A stretch of DNA of 64,000 bases from an uncultured Prevotellaceae bacterium. Its GTDB lineage: Bacteria; Bacteroidota; Bacteroidia; Bacteroidales; Bacteroidaceae. The stretch spans positions 1 through 64,000 of the forward strand of contig CAMJFC010000008.1 of assembly GCA_946404865.1 (NCBI GenBank), read 5' to 3'. Shown one piece after another: positions 44,221 to 53,270 of the stretch. Both the position numbers and the translations under genes were made by a program. The notes beneath the pieces were generated by a model, which worked only from the letters and a program-made list of their open reading frames with translations, was not told where the DNA came from and made no database searches. How positions within the stretch are numbered: position 1 is the stretch's first letter; each line of letters opens with the position of its first letter.

Positions 44221-45180
44221 ATGATGAAAAGATTATTCTACATACTCATTTCGTTGGTGGTCTCGCTTGGCATGATTACATCATGCAGCAAGACCCAACG
44301 GAAGAGTAACAGAACCGATACTGCTTCGTCAGGGGCGATTGCTTTCGCCTCTGACGAAAGTTTTTCCTCTATTGTAGAGGAATGCAGGCAGGTGTTCGAG
44401 TTCACAAAAAAAGGTAAGGCTCACCTTACACCTATTTATATGAGTGAGACAGAGGCCATCGACCGTCTCGTCAACGACACCATGCAGTTGGTCATCGCTG
44501 CCAGAAAATTCCGTCAGTCTGAACTTGACACCCTTTTGGCACGTACCTTCAAAGGCGTCTCCTTCCCCATCGGCTACGACGGCTTGGCACTCATCATCAA
44601 TCCCCAGAACACTGACTCATGCATTACAGTCAACGACGTGAAGCGTGTGCTCAGTGGTGAAGTGACTGACTGGGCAGAAATCAATCCGGGTTCAAAGCGT
44701 GGACAGATACGTCTGGCGTTCGACCAGTCGGGCTCTTCCGCCGCCCAATATTGTGTGGATAGTATTCTCGATGGTAAACCCCTCGGGAAGAACGCGACAG
44801 CCTCACATTCTACTCCCGAATTGATTGAATATGTCGCGCGTACTCCCAGTGCCATCGGCATCATCGGGTCTAACTGGCTCTTTGATGAACGCGACAGCAC
44901 ACACACCAAATGGAAAAAGAATGTAACAGTAATGTCGGTCACCTCGATGGACAAGGCGACTGAGATGAATTCATGGAAGCCGTATCAAGCCTATTTGCTC
45001 GACGGCCGATATCCCTTTGTGCGCACCATCTACGCACTCCTCAACGACCCCTACAACGGACTGCCTTGGGCTTTCGCTCATTTCATGGAATCACCCAAAG
45101 GACAGCTGATTATCTTTAAGTCCGGACTCCTGCCCGTGCGTGGTGAGTTGAATATCCGAACGGTAAATGTGAAAAATTGA
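44221..45180 (+). CDS. PstS-like substrate-binding lipoprotein
   Basis: 319 residues with lipobox MITSCSKT (Cys near 22). Fold of phosphate-binding proteins: GAIAFASDESFSSIVEECRQ near residues 38-57, IGYDGLALIINPQN near 118-131, FDQSGSSAAQYCVDS near 165-179 and a final LPVRGELNIR. The Ser/Thr-rich loop would hold an oxyanion. No PstCAB transporter is nearby; in related genomes this gene closes the exb-ton cluster, so its role may be in envelope sensing rather than phosphate uptake. Confidence 0.82.
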   Translation: MMKRLFYILISLVVSLGMITSCSKTQRKSNRTDTASSGAIAFASDESFSSIVEECRQVFEFTKKGKAHLTPIYMSETEAIDRLVNDTMQLVIAARKFRQSELDTLLARTFKGVSFPIGYDGLALIINPQNTDSCITVNDVKRVLSGEVTDWAEINPGSKRGQIRLAFDQSGSSAAQYCVDSILDGKPLGKNATASHSTPELIEYVARTPSAIGIIGSNWLFDERDSTHTKWKKNVTVMSVTSMDKATEMNSWKPYQAYLLDGRYPFVRTIYALLNDPYNGLPWAFAHFMESPKGQLIIFKSGLLPVRGELNIRTVNVKN

Positions 45181-45244
45181 ACATTAAACCCTTTGATTTT
45201 ATACGCGTCAAAGGTGTAAGTAATAACTCAAAAACTCACGAACT

Positions 45245-46702
45245 ATGAAAGCTATTAAATATCTATTCGTTGGAGCGATGATGATAGGATTCGCCGCTCC
45301 TGTCATGGCACAAAACGTTGAATCGGATGTGGCCAACATTTCCAAAGTGTTAACCGACGCCTATCTCAAAGACAGCGTCAATGTGATTGTGAATACCAAA
45401 GACCAAGTGAAGGCTTTCCTCAAGACTTACAAGAAGAATGCCGAAGGACTCTCCGGTCTCGGACGTTCTTATCTCGACCTCGCTTGGCGCACCAAGACTC
45501 CTGAACTCAATCAGAAGTATGCCGCCGAGGCTCAGACCTATGCAACGATGGCTTTGGAGCGTGGCAAGAACAAGTGTGTGGATGCTTTCCTGCTTCAGGG
45601 TGATATCTATGCCTTCAATGACAATGGTGGCACCGCTGCTACCTGGTATCAGCAGGCACAGTCAATCGACCCCAAAGAGCCCCTCGGCTTCATCAAGTAC
45701 GCTCGCGTGTATCGTAAGATTTCTCCCGAAGTGTCGGCTCAGACTCTCGACAAACTGCGCGCTGAGCGTCCCGACTATCCTGTGGATGCCGTGGCTGCCC
45801 ACTTCTTCTATCAGGCCGACCAGACCGATAAGGCTTTTGAGCACTACAGCAAGGCCAATATCGGTGCCCTGACCGAGGATGAACTGAAGGAGTTTGCGCT
45901 CTCTGGTTATATGGAAGGAAAGAACGAAAAGGCTCTTGAAGTGGCTAAATATGGTTTGAACAAGTTCCCCAACAACTCTGTGCTCAACCGTATGGCATTC
46001 TACAACAGTCTTGTGGCGAAAGATTACGACGGTGCACTCGAATTTGCCAACCGCTATCTGGGTCTGCCCGATGTGACCAAAACCGCTTACGACTACATCC
46101 AGTTGGGTCACGTTTATATGGGTAAACAGCAATATGAAGATGCTGCAAACAGCTTCGAGCAGTCTATCCAACTGCGTGAGAGCAAGGATGCACTCAAGTA
46201 TCTCTCTACCGCTTATACCAAGAAAGGTGACTATGCCAAGGCCATTGAAACCTTCGAGCGTTACATGACCGTTGCAGGTACGGCTAAGGCAGAGGACTAT
46301 GAGTCTCTGGCTGACATCTATACCACCATCGCTGCCGATGAGGCTACTGAGGAAGGTGCCCGCAAGGATGCCATCCGCAAGGCTGAGCAGATGTATGCCA
46401 AGATTACCGACATGAGCCCCGAGACCAAGTTCTACTGGTACAAACGTGCTCAGATGAACATGCAGCTCGACCCCGAGTGCAAGGAAGGTTTGGCAAAACC
46501 GTCGTATGACAAGCTGATGGAATTGGTCAACGCTGGTGAGGAGTCTGCCAACGACCAGGTTTACAAACGTCGTGCATATCGTTTCTATGCCATCTATTAC
46601 TATCAGAAGAAGGATATTGCCAATGCGAAACCTTGGGCAGAGAAACTCCTTGTACTTGATCCCTCCGATGCTGCCTGCCAGCAAATCGTGAAGATGAAAT
46701 AA
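45245..46702 (+). CDS. Secreted TPR-repeat protein
   Basis: 485 residues with a signal peptide (YLFVGAMMIGFAAPVMAQ). At least eight helical repeats with TPR spacing: for example YIQLGHVYMGKQQYEDAANSF-type units near 285-310 and YLSTAYTKKGDYAKAIETF near 318-336. Last gene of the exb-ton operon; likely a periplasmic scaffold for the complex or for receptors. An intrinsic terminator follows immediately. Confidence 0.85.
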   Translation: MKAIKYLFVGAMMIGFAAPVMAQNVESDVANISKVLTDAYLKDSVNVIVNTKDQVKAFLKTYKKNAEGLSGLGRSYLDLAWRTKTPELNQKYAAEAQTYATMALERGKNKCVDAFLLQGDIYAFNDNGGTAATWYQQAQSIDPKEPLGFIKYARVYRKISPEVSAQTLDKLRAERPDYPVDAVAAHFFYQADQTDKAFEHYSKANIGALTEDELKEFALSGYMEGKNEKALEVAKYGLNKFPNNSVLNRMAFYNSLVAKDYDGALEFANRYLGLPDVTKTAYDYIQLGHVYMGKQQYEDAANSFEQSIQLRESKDALKYLSTAYTKKGDYAKAIETFERYMTVAGTAKAEDYESLADIYTTIAADEATEEGARKDAIRKAEQMYAKITDMSPETKFYWYKRAQMNMQLDPECKEGLAKPSYDKLMELVNAGEESANDQVYKRRAYRFYAIYYYQKKDIANAKPWAEKLLVLDPSDAACQQIVKMK

Positions 46703-46709
46703 ATTGAAG

Positions 46710-46736
46710 AAGCCCGGCCGAAAGGCTGGGCTTTTT
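46710..46736 (+). terminator. Intrinsic terminator of the exb-ton operon
   Basis: AAGCCCGGCC-GAAA-GGCTGGGCTT, with a GAAA tetraloop and T5 tail. Confidence 0.88.
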
Positions 46737-46737
46737 G

Positions 46738-46785
46738 AATGTTGAGTGTTGAATGTTGAATTTTGAGTTTTGAATTTTGAGTGTT
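46738..46785 (+). repeat. TTGAATG heptamer array after a terminator
   Basis: Six or seven units of TTGAATG, TTGAGTG, TTGAATT and TTGAGTT, G-containing strand in the direction of the operon just ended. Confidence 0.75.
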
Positions 46786-46792
46786 GGAACGC

Positions 46793-47587
46793 CTATCTCT
46801 TTACTCTTACAAACACATGCTTGACGTGGCTGTTCTCGGCTTTGCGTTTCTCTATCTCGAAATGTTTCGGACAGGCCTCAATGAGCGGTGTTAGCTTTTG
46901 GAAGCCATAGTTACGCGGGTCGAAATCGGGCCGCTTTTTCTGTATCAGACTACCTACCTCGCTCAGTGACACCCATTCGTTTTCATCAGCCAGTTCGTCG
47001 ATGGTGCGACGGAGCAGTTTGATAAGCGCGTAAGTGATTTTCTCTTTCTGCGGAGCAGTCTTTGCCGCATCGTTGCCGCTTTTCTTCGTGTCGGTTGTCG
47101 CTTCCGCGTTGGTCTCGGCTGTCGCCTCGTTTTCCGTGTCGTCGCTGCCTAAGTTCTCGATATAGATGAATTTGTCGCAGGCAACGATGAAAGGACGGGG
47201 CGTCTTGCGTTCACCCATGCCGATGACCAGTTTGCTCGACTCTCGCAACCGGGTGGCCAGACGTGTGAAGTCGCTGTCGCTCGAAATCAGGCAGAAACCA
47301 TCCACCTTGTCGCTGTGTAGGATATCCATCGCATCGATAATCATGGCAGAGTCGGTAGCGTTTTTGCCTGTGGTGTAACTGTATTGTTGGATGGGTGTAA
47401 TGGCGTTTTCCAATAACACCGATTTCCATCCCGCCACCGTAGGTTTAGTCCAGTCGCCATAAATGCGTTTGATGGTGGGTACACCATATTTTGTAATCTC
47501 GTTGAGCATTTCTTGCACATGAGAGTAGGGCACATTGTCTGCATCGAACAGCACGGCCAGATTCAAATCTTTTTTATTCTCATTCAT
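46793..47587 (-). CDS. NYN domain protein with OST-HTH-like C-terminus
   Basis: 264 residues. The N-terminal PIN-like NYN nuclease fold has acidic residues in AVLFDADNVPYS near 11-22, SAMIIDAMDIL near 79-89 and LISSDSDFTRLA near 99-110, as in LabA. A Thr/Ala/Glu linker (about 150-178) leads to a C-terminal OST-HTH (LOTUS)-like RNA-binding domain with WVSLSEVGSLIQKKRPDFDP near 205-224. Predicted RNA-binding nuclease. It is transcribed alone, divergent from metY. Confidence 0.88.
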   Translation of the reverse strand: MNENKKDLNLAVLFDADNVPYSHVQEMLNEITKYGVPTIKRIYGDWTKPTVAGWKSVLLENAITPIQQYSYTTGKNATDSAMIIDAMDILHSDKVDGFCLISSDSDFTRLATRLRESSKLVIGMGERKTPRPFIVACDKFIYIENLGSDDTENEATAETNAEATTDTKKSGNDAAKTAPQKEKITYALIKLLRRTIDELADENEWVSLSEVGSLIQKKRPDFDPRNYGFQKLTPLIEACPKHFEIEKRKAENSHVKHVFVRVKR

Positions 47588-47760
47588 ATCGTTATTCTTC
47601 TTTTAATAAAATGGTCAATATGGTCTATCAAGGAGATTTCTGCAAAAATCGCGCCAACGCGTCACAAAGACCATGAAAAGCATGAATAAGAGGTGCAAAA
47701 TGTAAAAAATGTCTGCAAAAGACGCGAAATTAGCGCTATTTGTCCGTTTAACGATGCCAA

Positions 47761-47778
47761 ATACCACAAATGTGGTAT
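47761..47778. promoter_or_regulatory. Perfect palindromic operator upstream of metY
   Basis: ATACCACA-AA-TGTGGTAT, 8-base arms, centred about 55 bases before the metY -7 box. The size and symmetry suit a dimeric transcription factor. Confidence 0.6.
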
Positions 47779-47823
47779 GCGAAATGACTGCTTTGGGTGA
47801 TTTCTGGTATATCAAATCCGTCG

Positions 47824-47831
47824 TACCTTTG
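47824..47831 (+). promoter_or_regulatory. metY promoter -7 box
   Basis: TACCTTTG, 36 bases before ATG 47867. TTTC at 47801-47804 with a 19-base spacer, or TTTG at 47792-47795, could be the -33 box. Confidence 0.65.
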
Positions 47832-47866
47832 CATCGTTGAACATTAACATAAAAAAATATACAGCT

Positions 47867-49150
47867 ATGAGTAACAAAAAATTACACTTCGAGACCCTGC
47901 AACTGCACGTAGGACAAGAGAATGCCGACCCTGCAACCGACGCTCGTGCGGTACCTATTTACCAGACCACATCGTATGTGTTCCGTAATTCACAACATGC
48001 CGCCGACCGCTTCGGACTGCGTGATGCCGGCAATATCTATGGCCGCTTGACCAACTCCACGCAAGGTGTGTTCGAAGACCGCGTGGCCGCCTTGGAAGGA
48101 GGCGTGGCAGGACTGGCCGTGGCATCGGGTGCCGCCGCCATCACCTATGCCCTTCAAAACGTGGCGTTCGCTGGCGACCATATCCTCGCTGCCAATAACT
48201 TATATGGTGGCACCTATAATTTGGTGTCGCACACGTTGGCCAACCAAGGTGTGGAGACCACCATTTTCGACCCGGCTGACTTTGATACCCTCGGACAACT
48301 GTTCCGGCCCAACACGAAAGCAGTCATCATAGAGACTTTCGGCAACCCTAACTCGAGTGTCACCGACATCGACCGTATTGCCGACATCGCCCACAAGAAC
48401 CATACCATCGTCATCGTGGACAATACGTTCGGCACGCCTTATCTCATCCGGCCGTTAGAGCATGGTGCTGATGTGGTGGTCCATTCAGCCACGAAGTTCA
48501 TTGGCGGTCACGGCAGTTCGCTCGGCGGTGTCATCGTCGATGGTGGTAAGTTCGATTGGAAGGCCAATGCCGACAAGTACCCGTCAATTGCCAAACCCGA
48601 TCCCAGTTACCATGGTGCAGTCTTCGCTGATGTGGCTGGTGCTGCGGCCTTCGTCACACGCATCCGTGCCGTCATCCTGCGCGACACCGGCGCAGCCATC
48701 TCCCCCTTCAACGCATGGATCCTGCTTCAAGGTTTGGAGACCCTCTCTCTGCGTGTGGAGCGCCATGCTTACAACACAGCCCGTGTGGTGGAATATCTGT
48801 CGAAGCACCCGAAGGTGGAACGCGTGAACCATCCCTCGCTGCCTTCGCATCCCGACCACGCATTGTATCAGAAGCTGTTCCCCAATGGTGGCGGCAGCAT
48901 CTTCACCTTCGAGATCAAAGGTGGTGAAAAAGAGGCTTGGGCGTTCATCGACAAACTGGAGATTTTCTCGCTGTTGGCCAATGTGGCCGATGTGAAGAGT
49001 CTGGTTATCCATCCCGCCACCACCACTCACTCGCAACTGACTCCCGAGGAACTGGAAGAGCAGCATATCTACCCCTCCACCATCCGCCTGAGCATCGGCA
49101 CCGAGCATATCGATGACATCATCGCCGACCTCGAACAAGCACTCGCATAA
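47867..49150 (+). CDS. metY: O-acetylhomoserine sulfhydrylase / aminocarboxypropyltransferase
   Basis: 427 residues from ATG 47867. PLP enzyme of the Cys/Met family that makes homocysteine from O-acetylhomoserine and sulfide. PLP Lys in HSATKFIGGHGSSLGG near residue 210; the early ETLQLHVGQENADPAT block, VASGAAAITYAL near 95-106 and the C-terminal LRLSIGTEHIDDII. Followed by cysK 178 bases downstream, so sulfur assimilation genes are grouped, possibly under the palindrome upstream. Confidence 0.92.
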   Translation: MSNKKLHFETLQLHVGQENADPATDARAVPIYQTTSYVFRNSQHAADRFGLRDAGNIYGRLTNSTQGVFEDRVAALEGGVAGLAVASGAAAITYALQNVAFAGDHILAANNLYGGTYNLVSHTLANQGVETTIFDPADFDTLGQLFRPNTKAVIIETFGNPNSSVTDIDRIADIAHKNHTIVIVDNTFGTPYLIRPLEHGADVVVHSATKFIGGHGSSLGGVIVDGGKFDWKANADKYPSIAKPDPSYHGAVFADVAGAAAFVTRIRAVILRDTGAAISPFNAWILLQGLETLSLRVERHAYNTARVVEYLSKHPKVERVNHPSLPSHPDHALYQKLFPNGGGSIFTFEIKGGEKEAWAFIDKLEIFSLLANVADVKSLVIHPATTTHSQLTPEELEEQHIYPSTIRLSIGTEHIDDIIADLEQALA

Positions 49151-49325
49151 TGTTGAATGTTGAGTTTTGAATGTTGAATTGTCGTGCTCCGCGCGATGAA
49201 GAATTCAGAATGAATAATTCAAAATTGACAATTCTTCATTCTTTCATCGCGAAGCGATTATTCAATATTCAAAACTCAACATTCAACATTCAAAACTCAA
49301 AACTCAACATTCAAAATTCAAAAAT
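49151..49325. repeat. Large heptamer-built inverted structure between metY and cysK
   Basis: TTGAATG-type units follow the metY stop. GCGCGATGAAGAAT and its inverted partner ATTCTTCAT...ATCGCGAAGCGAT form the middle. CATTCAA/AACTCAA units then run to six bases before the cysK start. The two halves are inverted, so the RNA between the genes could fold into one long stem. Confidence 0.8.
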
Positions 49326-49328
49326 AAT

Positions 49329-50276
49329 ATGGCAAAAATAGCAAAACAACTCACCGATTTGATCGGTAACACCCCTCTGTTAGAGCTGGGTAAATTCTCA
49401 GAGAGTAAAGGACTGGCTACCCCTATCGTGGCCAAAGTAGAGTATTTCAATCCTGGTGGTTCAGTCAAAGACCGTATCGCTTTGGCGATGATTGAGGACG
49501 CAGAGGCCAAGGGGCTGCTCAAACCGGGTGCCACCATCATCGAACCGACCAGTGGTAACACGGGTGTGGGACTGGCGTTAGTGTCGGCGGTGAAAGGTTA
49601 CAAACTGATTCTTACGATGCCTGAAACGATGAGCATCGAACGACGCAACCTGGTGAAAGCCTATGGAGCCGAAGTGCGTCTGACCAGTGGCAAGGACGGT
49701 ATGCCGGGCGCCATCAAGGCCGCCAATGAACTGCGCGACAGCATCCCTGGCAGCATCATTCTGCAACAGTTTGAGAATCAGGCGAATCCGAAAAAGCATT
49801 ATGAGACCACAGGTCAAGAGATTCTCGACGCCACCGACGGCCAAGTGGACATCTTCGTGGCAGGCGTGGGCACTGGAGGCACCATCTCGGGTGTGGCTAA
49901 ACGGTTGCGCGAGGCAAATCCCAACGTGCAGATTATCGCCGTGGAACCCCTCAGCTCACCTGTGCTCAACGGCGGTGCCAGCGGTCCGCACAAGATACAA
50001 GGCATTGGTGCCGGGTTTGTGCCGAAGACCTATGACGGCAGTCTGATTGACGAGGTGTTCGATGTGGAGAACGATGATGCCATCCGCACGGGTCGTCAGT
50101 TGGCGCAGCAGGAAGGTTTGTTGGTGGGCATTTCTGCCGGTGCCGCTGCCTTTGCTGCTTCCGAGATTGCGAAGCGTCCGGAGAATGCAGGAAAACGCAT
50201 CGTCGTGTTGCTCCCCGACACCGGCGAGCGTTATCTCTCCACTGTGCTTTACGCCTTTGAAGAATATCCCCTGTAG
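49329..50276 (+). CDS. cysK: Cysteine synthase A
   Basis: 315 residues; O-acetylserine plus sulfide to cysteine. PLP Lys in [15 protein letters not shown] near residue 47, phosphate and substrate loop [12 protein letters not shown] near 73-84, and [14 protein letters not shown] near 178-191. The C-terminus is intact. Preceded by the heptamer array and followed by a strong terminator. Confidence 0.95.
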   Translation: MAKIAKQLTDLIGNTPLLELGKFSESKGLATPIVAKVEYFNPGGSVKDRIALAMIEDAEAKGLLKPGATIIEPTSGNTGVGLALVSAVKGYKLILTMPETMSIERRNLVKAYGAEVRLTSGKDGMPGAIKAANELRDSIPGSIILQQFENQANPKKHYETTGQEILDATDGQVDIFVAGVGTGGTISGVAKRLREANPNVQIIAVEPLSSPVLNGGASGPHKIQGIGAGFVPKTYDGSLIDEVFDVENDDAIRTGRQLAQQEGLLVGISAGAAAFAASEIAKRPENAGKRIVVLLPDTGERYLSTVLYAFEEYPL

Positions 50277-50282
50277 AAACAG

Positions 50283-50318
50283 AAAAATGCCTATAGAAAC
50301 CGGTCTATAGGCATTTTT
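50283..50318. terminator. Bidirectional terminator
   Basis: AAAAATGCCTATAG (50283-50296) pairs with CTATAGGCATTTTT (50305-50318); A and T runs on both sides serve both convergent genes. Confidence 0.88.
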
Positions 50319-50329
50319 CATTTTTCAAA

Positions 50330-51538
50330 TTAGAGCTCTTCAGCCATCAGGAACCTTCTAAGATGCAGATGGGTGATGCCGTTCTCGTCATTCTTGCTGA
50401 CTAAAGGAGTCATACTGATGACGAATTTCGGATAATTGTCCTTGATGGCTTGAAGGTTGCCAAACTCACGCTCATGCGTCGATTCATCGGCAATGATATA
50501 TGAAGCCTGGATATACAACTGTGTGCCACCCTTCTTTTGGCATACAAAGTCTATCTCAGCAGCTTGCAACTGCCCCACCGTCACGTCATACCCCATATTG
50601 ACAAGGTGCTGATAGATGATATTCTCTATCACTTTCTCTATGTCGCCTTCACGAGTGCCACCCACAAGTGCGTTACGTATTCCGTTATCCTCAAAATAGA
50701 ATTTGTCGTTGCTCTCAAACAGACGCTTGCCCCTAATGTCGTAGCGGTTCACTTTATGGATGATAAAGGCTTCAGTCAAGAATTTCGTAAATTCGATGAC
50801 TGTTGTCGAAGTGATGCTTTGACCTTGTGACTTCATGTATTTAGTGATGCTATTGGCAGAAAAGACCTTGCCAATGTTATCAGCTAGGAATCTTACTAGA
50901 TTCTCAAGAAATGCCGCGTTTCGAATGTTATTTCGCATGATGACGTCTTTTAAGAGCACGGTGTTATAGATATCTTTTTGGTATTCTCTCGCATCATCCT
51001 CGTCAAGACCTATCTTCACCAACCCCGGCATACCACCAAACTGGATATATTTTGACAGAGAATCATCGCTATCTGCCAATCCATGAAAGTTCAGGAACTC
51101 TTTATAGCTGAGTGACTGGATGCGGATTTCTTTGTAGCGACCACCGATCAACGTGCTCAGTTCACTGGACAGCATTTTGGCATTCGAACCAGTAATAATG
51201 ACCTCTGTATCAGGTTCTGTGCGGTAGCTACGCACTGTGCGTTCAAACTCTTTGATATCCTGTATCTCGTCCACCAGGATATAGTTTGTCTTGCCCTTTA
51301 CATAATGTTTCTCGATATGAACATTCAAATCTTGATAAGTCTTGATGCCATCAAACTCACGCTTTTCTTTATCAATATAGATGACGTTGTTGCCTGCTTC
51401 TTTCTCTTTCAATTCACGAATCATCTTCAGCATACAGCTCTTGCCTACACGTCTTTGACCTGTCAGCACAATGATGCAATCTTTACCTAGATACTTTTCA
51501 ATCTTCTGGATATACTTATGTCTTAAAACGATGTTCAT
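50330..51538 (-). CDS. AAA ATPase with DUF4143-like C-terminus
   Basis: 402 residues. Walker A LTGQRRVGKSCMLK near residues 24-37, Walker B YILVDEIQDI near 91-100, sensor ITGSNAKMLSS near 120-130. The C-terminal half (about 200-400) carries the DUF4143 nuclease-like region: FYFEDNGIRNAL near 280-291 and VGQLQAAEIDFVCQKK near 325-340 followed by Q at LYIQASY. Often patchily distributed and strain-variable. AT-rich by eye compared with neighbours. A 17-base-arm palindrome lies directly upstream. Confidence 0.85.
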   Translation of the reverse strand: MNIVLRHKYIQKIEKYLGKDCIIVLTGQRRVGKSCMLKMIRELKEKEAGNNVIYIDKEKREFDGIKTYQDLNVHIEKHYVKGKTNYILVDEIQDIKEFERTVRSYRTEPDTEVIITGSNAKMLSSELSTLIGGRYKEIRIQSLSYKEFLNFHGLADSDDSLSKYIQFGGMPGLVKIGLDEDDAREYQKDIYNTVLLKDVIMRNNIRNAAFLENLVRFLADNIGKVFSANSITKYMKSQGQSITSTTVIEFTKFLTEAFIIHKVNRYDIRGKRLFESNDKFYFEDNGIRNALVGGTREGDIEKVIENIIYQHLVNMGYDVTVGQLQAAEIDFVCQKKGGTQLYIQASYIIADESTHEREFGNLQAIKDNYPKFVISMTPLVSKNDENGITHLHLRRFLMAEEL

Positions 51539-51578
51539 TGTCTTGTATATTAGAAATTTTCTGCAAATATAAGAATTT

Positions 51579-51636
51579 TATCCATTATAAAAGAAGAAAT
51601 TGCAAATTATTTCAATTTTTTCTTTTATAATGGATA
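51579..51636. repeat. Long palindrome at the ATPase promoter
   Basis: TATCCATTATAAAAGAA (51579-51595) and TTCTTTTATAATGGATA (51620-51636) are perfect 17-base inverted arms. The 24-base centre contains a further inverted pair GAAAT/ATTTC. It lies 40-100 bases upstream of the ATPase start. Confidence 0.8.
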
Positions 51637-51699
51637 TATTTAAGTGTTTAAGCCTACAACAAAAATGTTGACTCCGGCATGACCGACACCCTGTTTTAC

Positions 51700-51740
51700 A
51701 ACAAGCAGAGACACCCAAAAGCGGTGCCTCTGCTTGTTTT
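51700..51740 (+). terminator. Terminator-like hairpin
   Basis: AACAAGCAGAG (51700-51710) pairs with CTCTGCTTGTT (51728-51738), with T-rich DNA after it on the plus strand. On the minus strand, where nhaD ends about 70 bases earlier, the tail is not T-rich. Confidence 0.6.
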
Positions 51741-51807
51741 TGAATATCAACTCGTGGCAGTTTGGAGCAGTAATCTCTTGCTCCCTGTTCCTTGCCCCTT
51801 GCTCCGT

Positions 51808-53139
51808 TCAATGTATCAACTGGTCGACGACCCAGTAAGAGGCCATGCCGGCGATATACCCGACAAACACCACCCATGAGATTTTCTTCATGTACCAGCC
51901 GAAGGTGATTTTCTCCAGGCCCATCACAACCACACCGGCTGCACTGCCGATGATGAGGATGGAACCGCCCACACCGGCACAGTAGGCGAGCAACTGCCAG
52001 AAGATACCGTCAACAGCCAGGTCGCCTGCAGCTTGTACGGGATACATACCCATGCAACCAGCCACAAGTGGCACGTTGTCAACGATGGATGATAGCACAC
52101 CGATAATACCCGTCACGAGGTAGTGGTTGCCACCTGATATCTCATCAAGCGACTTACCCAGAGCCGTGAGCACGCCAATCTCTTGCAGTACCGCCACGGC
52201 CATGAGGATGCCGAGGAAGAACATGATGGTGCTCAAGTCGATACGCGAGAGCAGGTCGCTCACACGCTTGGCCATGGTGTCGTCCTCGTCGGTGTTATGG
52301 TGGAAGATTTCCGTCACCGTCCAGAGTACGCCGAGCACGAGCAGGATGCCCATGAACGGAGGCAGGTGGGTGAGCGTCTTGAAGATAGGCACGAACACCA
52401 GACCGCCCACACCGAGCCAGAAGATGATGTCGCGCTGGCGTTTGGTGAACTGGCTCACGCTGGCCTGTGGCAGGTTCTGCTCTTTATCGAATTTTCCTTT
52501 GAGCGAGTATTGCATGATGAAGGCAGGCACGAGCATGGAAATGAGCGAGGGGATGAAAATTTCGGTGAGCACACCTTGCGTGGTGATGACCCCCTTAATC
52601 CATAACATGATGGTGGTGACATCGCCGATGGGCGAGAAGGCACCGCCAGAGTTGGCCGCAATAATCACCATGGCGGCATAGATGAGCCGTTCCTTGCGTT
52701 CCTGCACCAGTTTGCGCAGCACCATAATCATGACAATCGATGTGGTGAGATTGTCGAGGATGGCAGAGAGGAAGAAGGTCATGAAAGCCATGCGCCACAT
52801 CAGTTTGCGCTTGGAGCGCGTCTTGATGGCATCGCGTACGAAATTGAATCCACCGTTCGAGTCAACGATTTCCACGATGGTCATCGCACCCATCAAGAAG
52901 AAGAGGGTGCCGCCTGCATCGCCCAGGTGATGCTCTATCACCTCTGCGATTTTATGTACCACGTCGTTGGCGGGTACATCAGGATAGAACGAGCTGGGCG
53001 CGAACATGAGCAGCGTCCAGCATCCCACACACATCAGCAGGGCGATGGCCGCCTTGTTGACTTTGGTCACGCTCTCGAGTGCGATGCACAGATATCCCAC
53101 TACGAAGAGGATGACGATGGCTGTTGTTAATGGTGTCAT
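51808..53139 (-). CDS. nhaD: NhaD-type Na+/H+ antiporter
   Basis: 443 residues, about 11-12 membrane helices of the ion-transporter superfamily. Diagnostic stretches: FFLSAILDNLTTSIVMIMV near residues 120-138, AANSGGAFSPIGDVTTIML near 160-178 and the second repeat GVLSSIVDNVPLVAG near 355-369, with Asp/Asn residues that bind Na+. Exports Na+ at alkaline pH. It is a single gene. Confidence 0.9.
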   Translation of the reverse strand: MTPLTTAIVILFVVGYLCIALESVTKVNKAAIALLMCVGCWTLLMFAPSSFYPDVPANDVVHKIAEVIEHHLGDAGGTLFFLMGAMTIVEIVDSNGGFNFVRDAIKTRSKRKLMWRMAFMTFFLSAILDNLTTSIVMIMVLRKLVQERKERLIYAAMVIIAANSGGAFSPIGDVTTIMLWIKGVITTQGVLTEIFIPSLISMLVPAFIMQYSLKGKFDKEQNLPQASVSQFTKRQRDIIFWLGVGGLVFVPIFKTLTHLPPFMGILLVLGVLWTVTEIFHHNTDEDDTMAKRVSDLLSRIDLSTIMFFLGILMAVAVLQEIGVLTALGKSLDEISGGNHYLVTGIIGVLSSIVDNVPLVAGCMGMYPVQAAGDLAVDGIFWQLLAYCAGVGGSILIIGSAAGVVVMGLEKITFGWYMKKISWVVFVGYIAGMASYWVVDQLIH

Positions 53140-53270
53140 TTGTCAGTGTTTGTTTGATAATTGTTTTTCATGCTGCAAAGTTAGGTCATTACTTGAATAC
53201 AACAATGCTCCTTGATAGATATATTGCTGAAAACGATTGCAAGTGATGACTAATGGCGTCTCCCAAATCC

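Noticed and set aside
51541..51660. Insertion sequence ends at the 17-base palindrome
   Set aside because: No transposase frame and no second end were found; an operator or cruciform is simpler.
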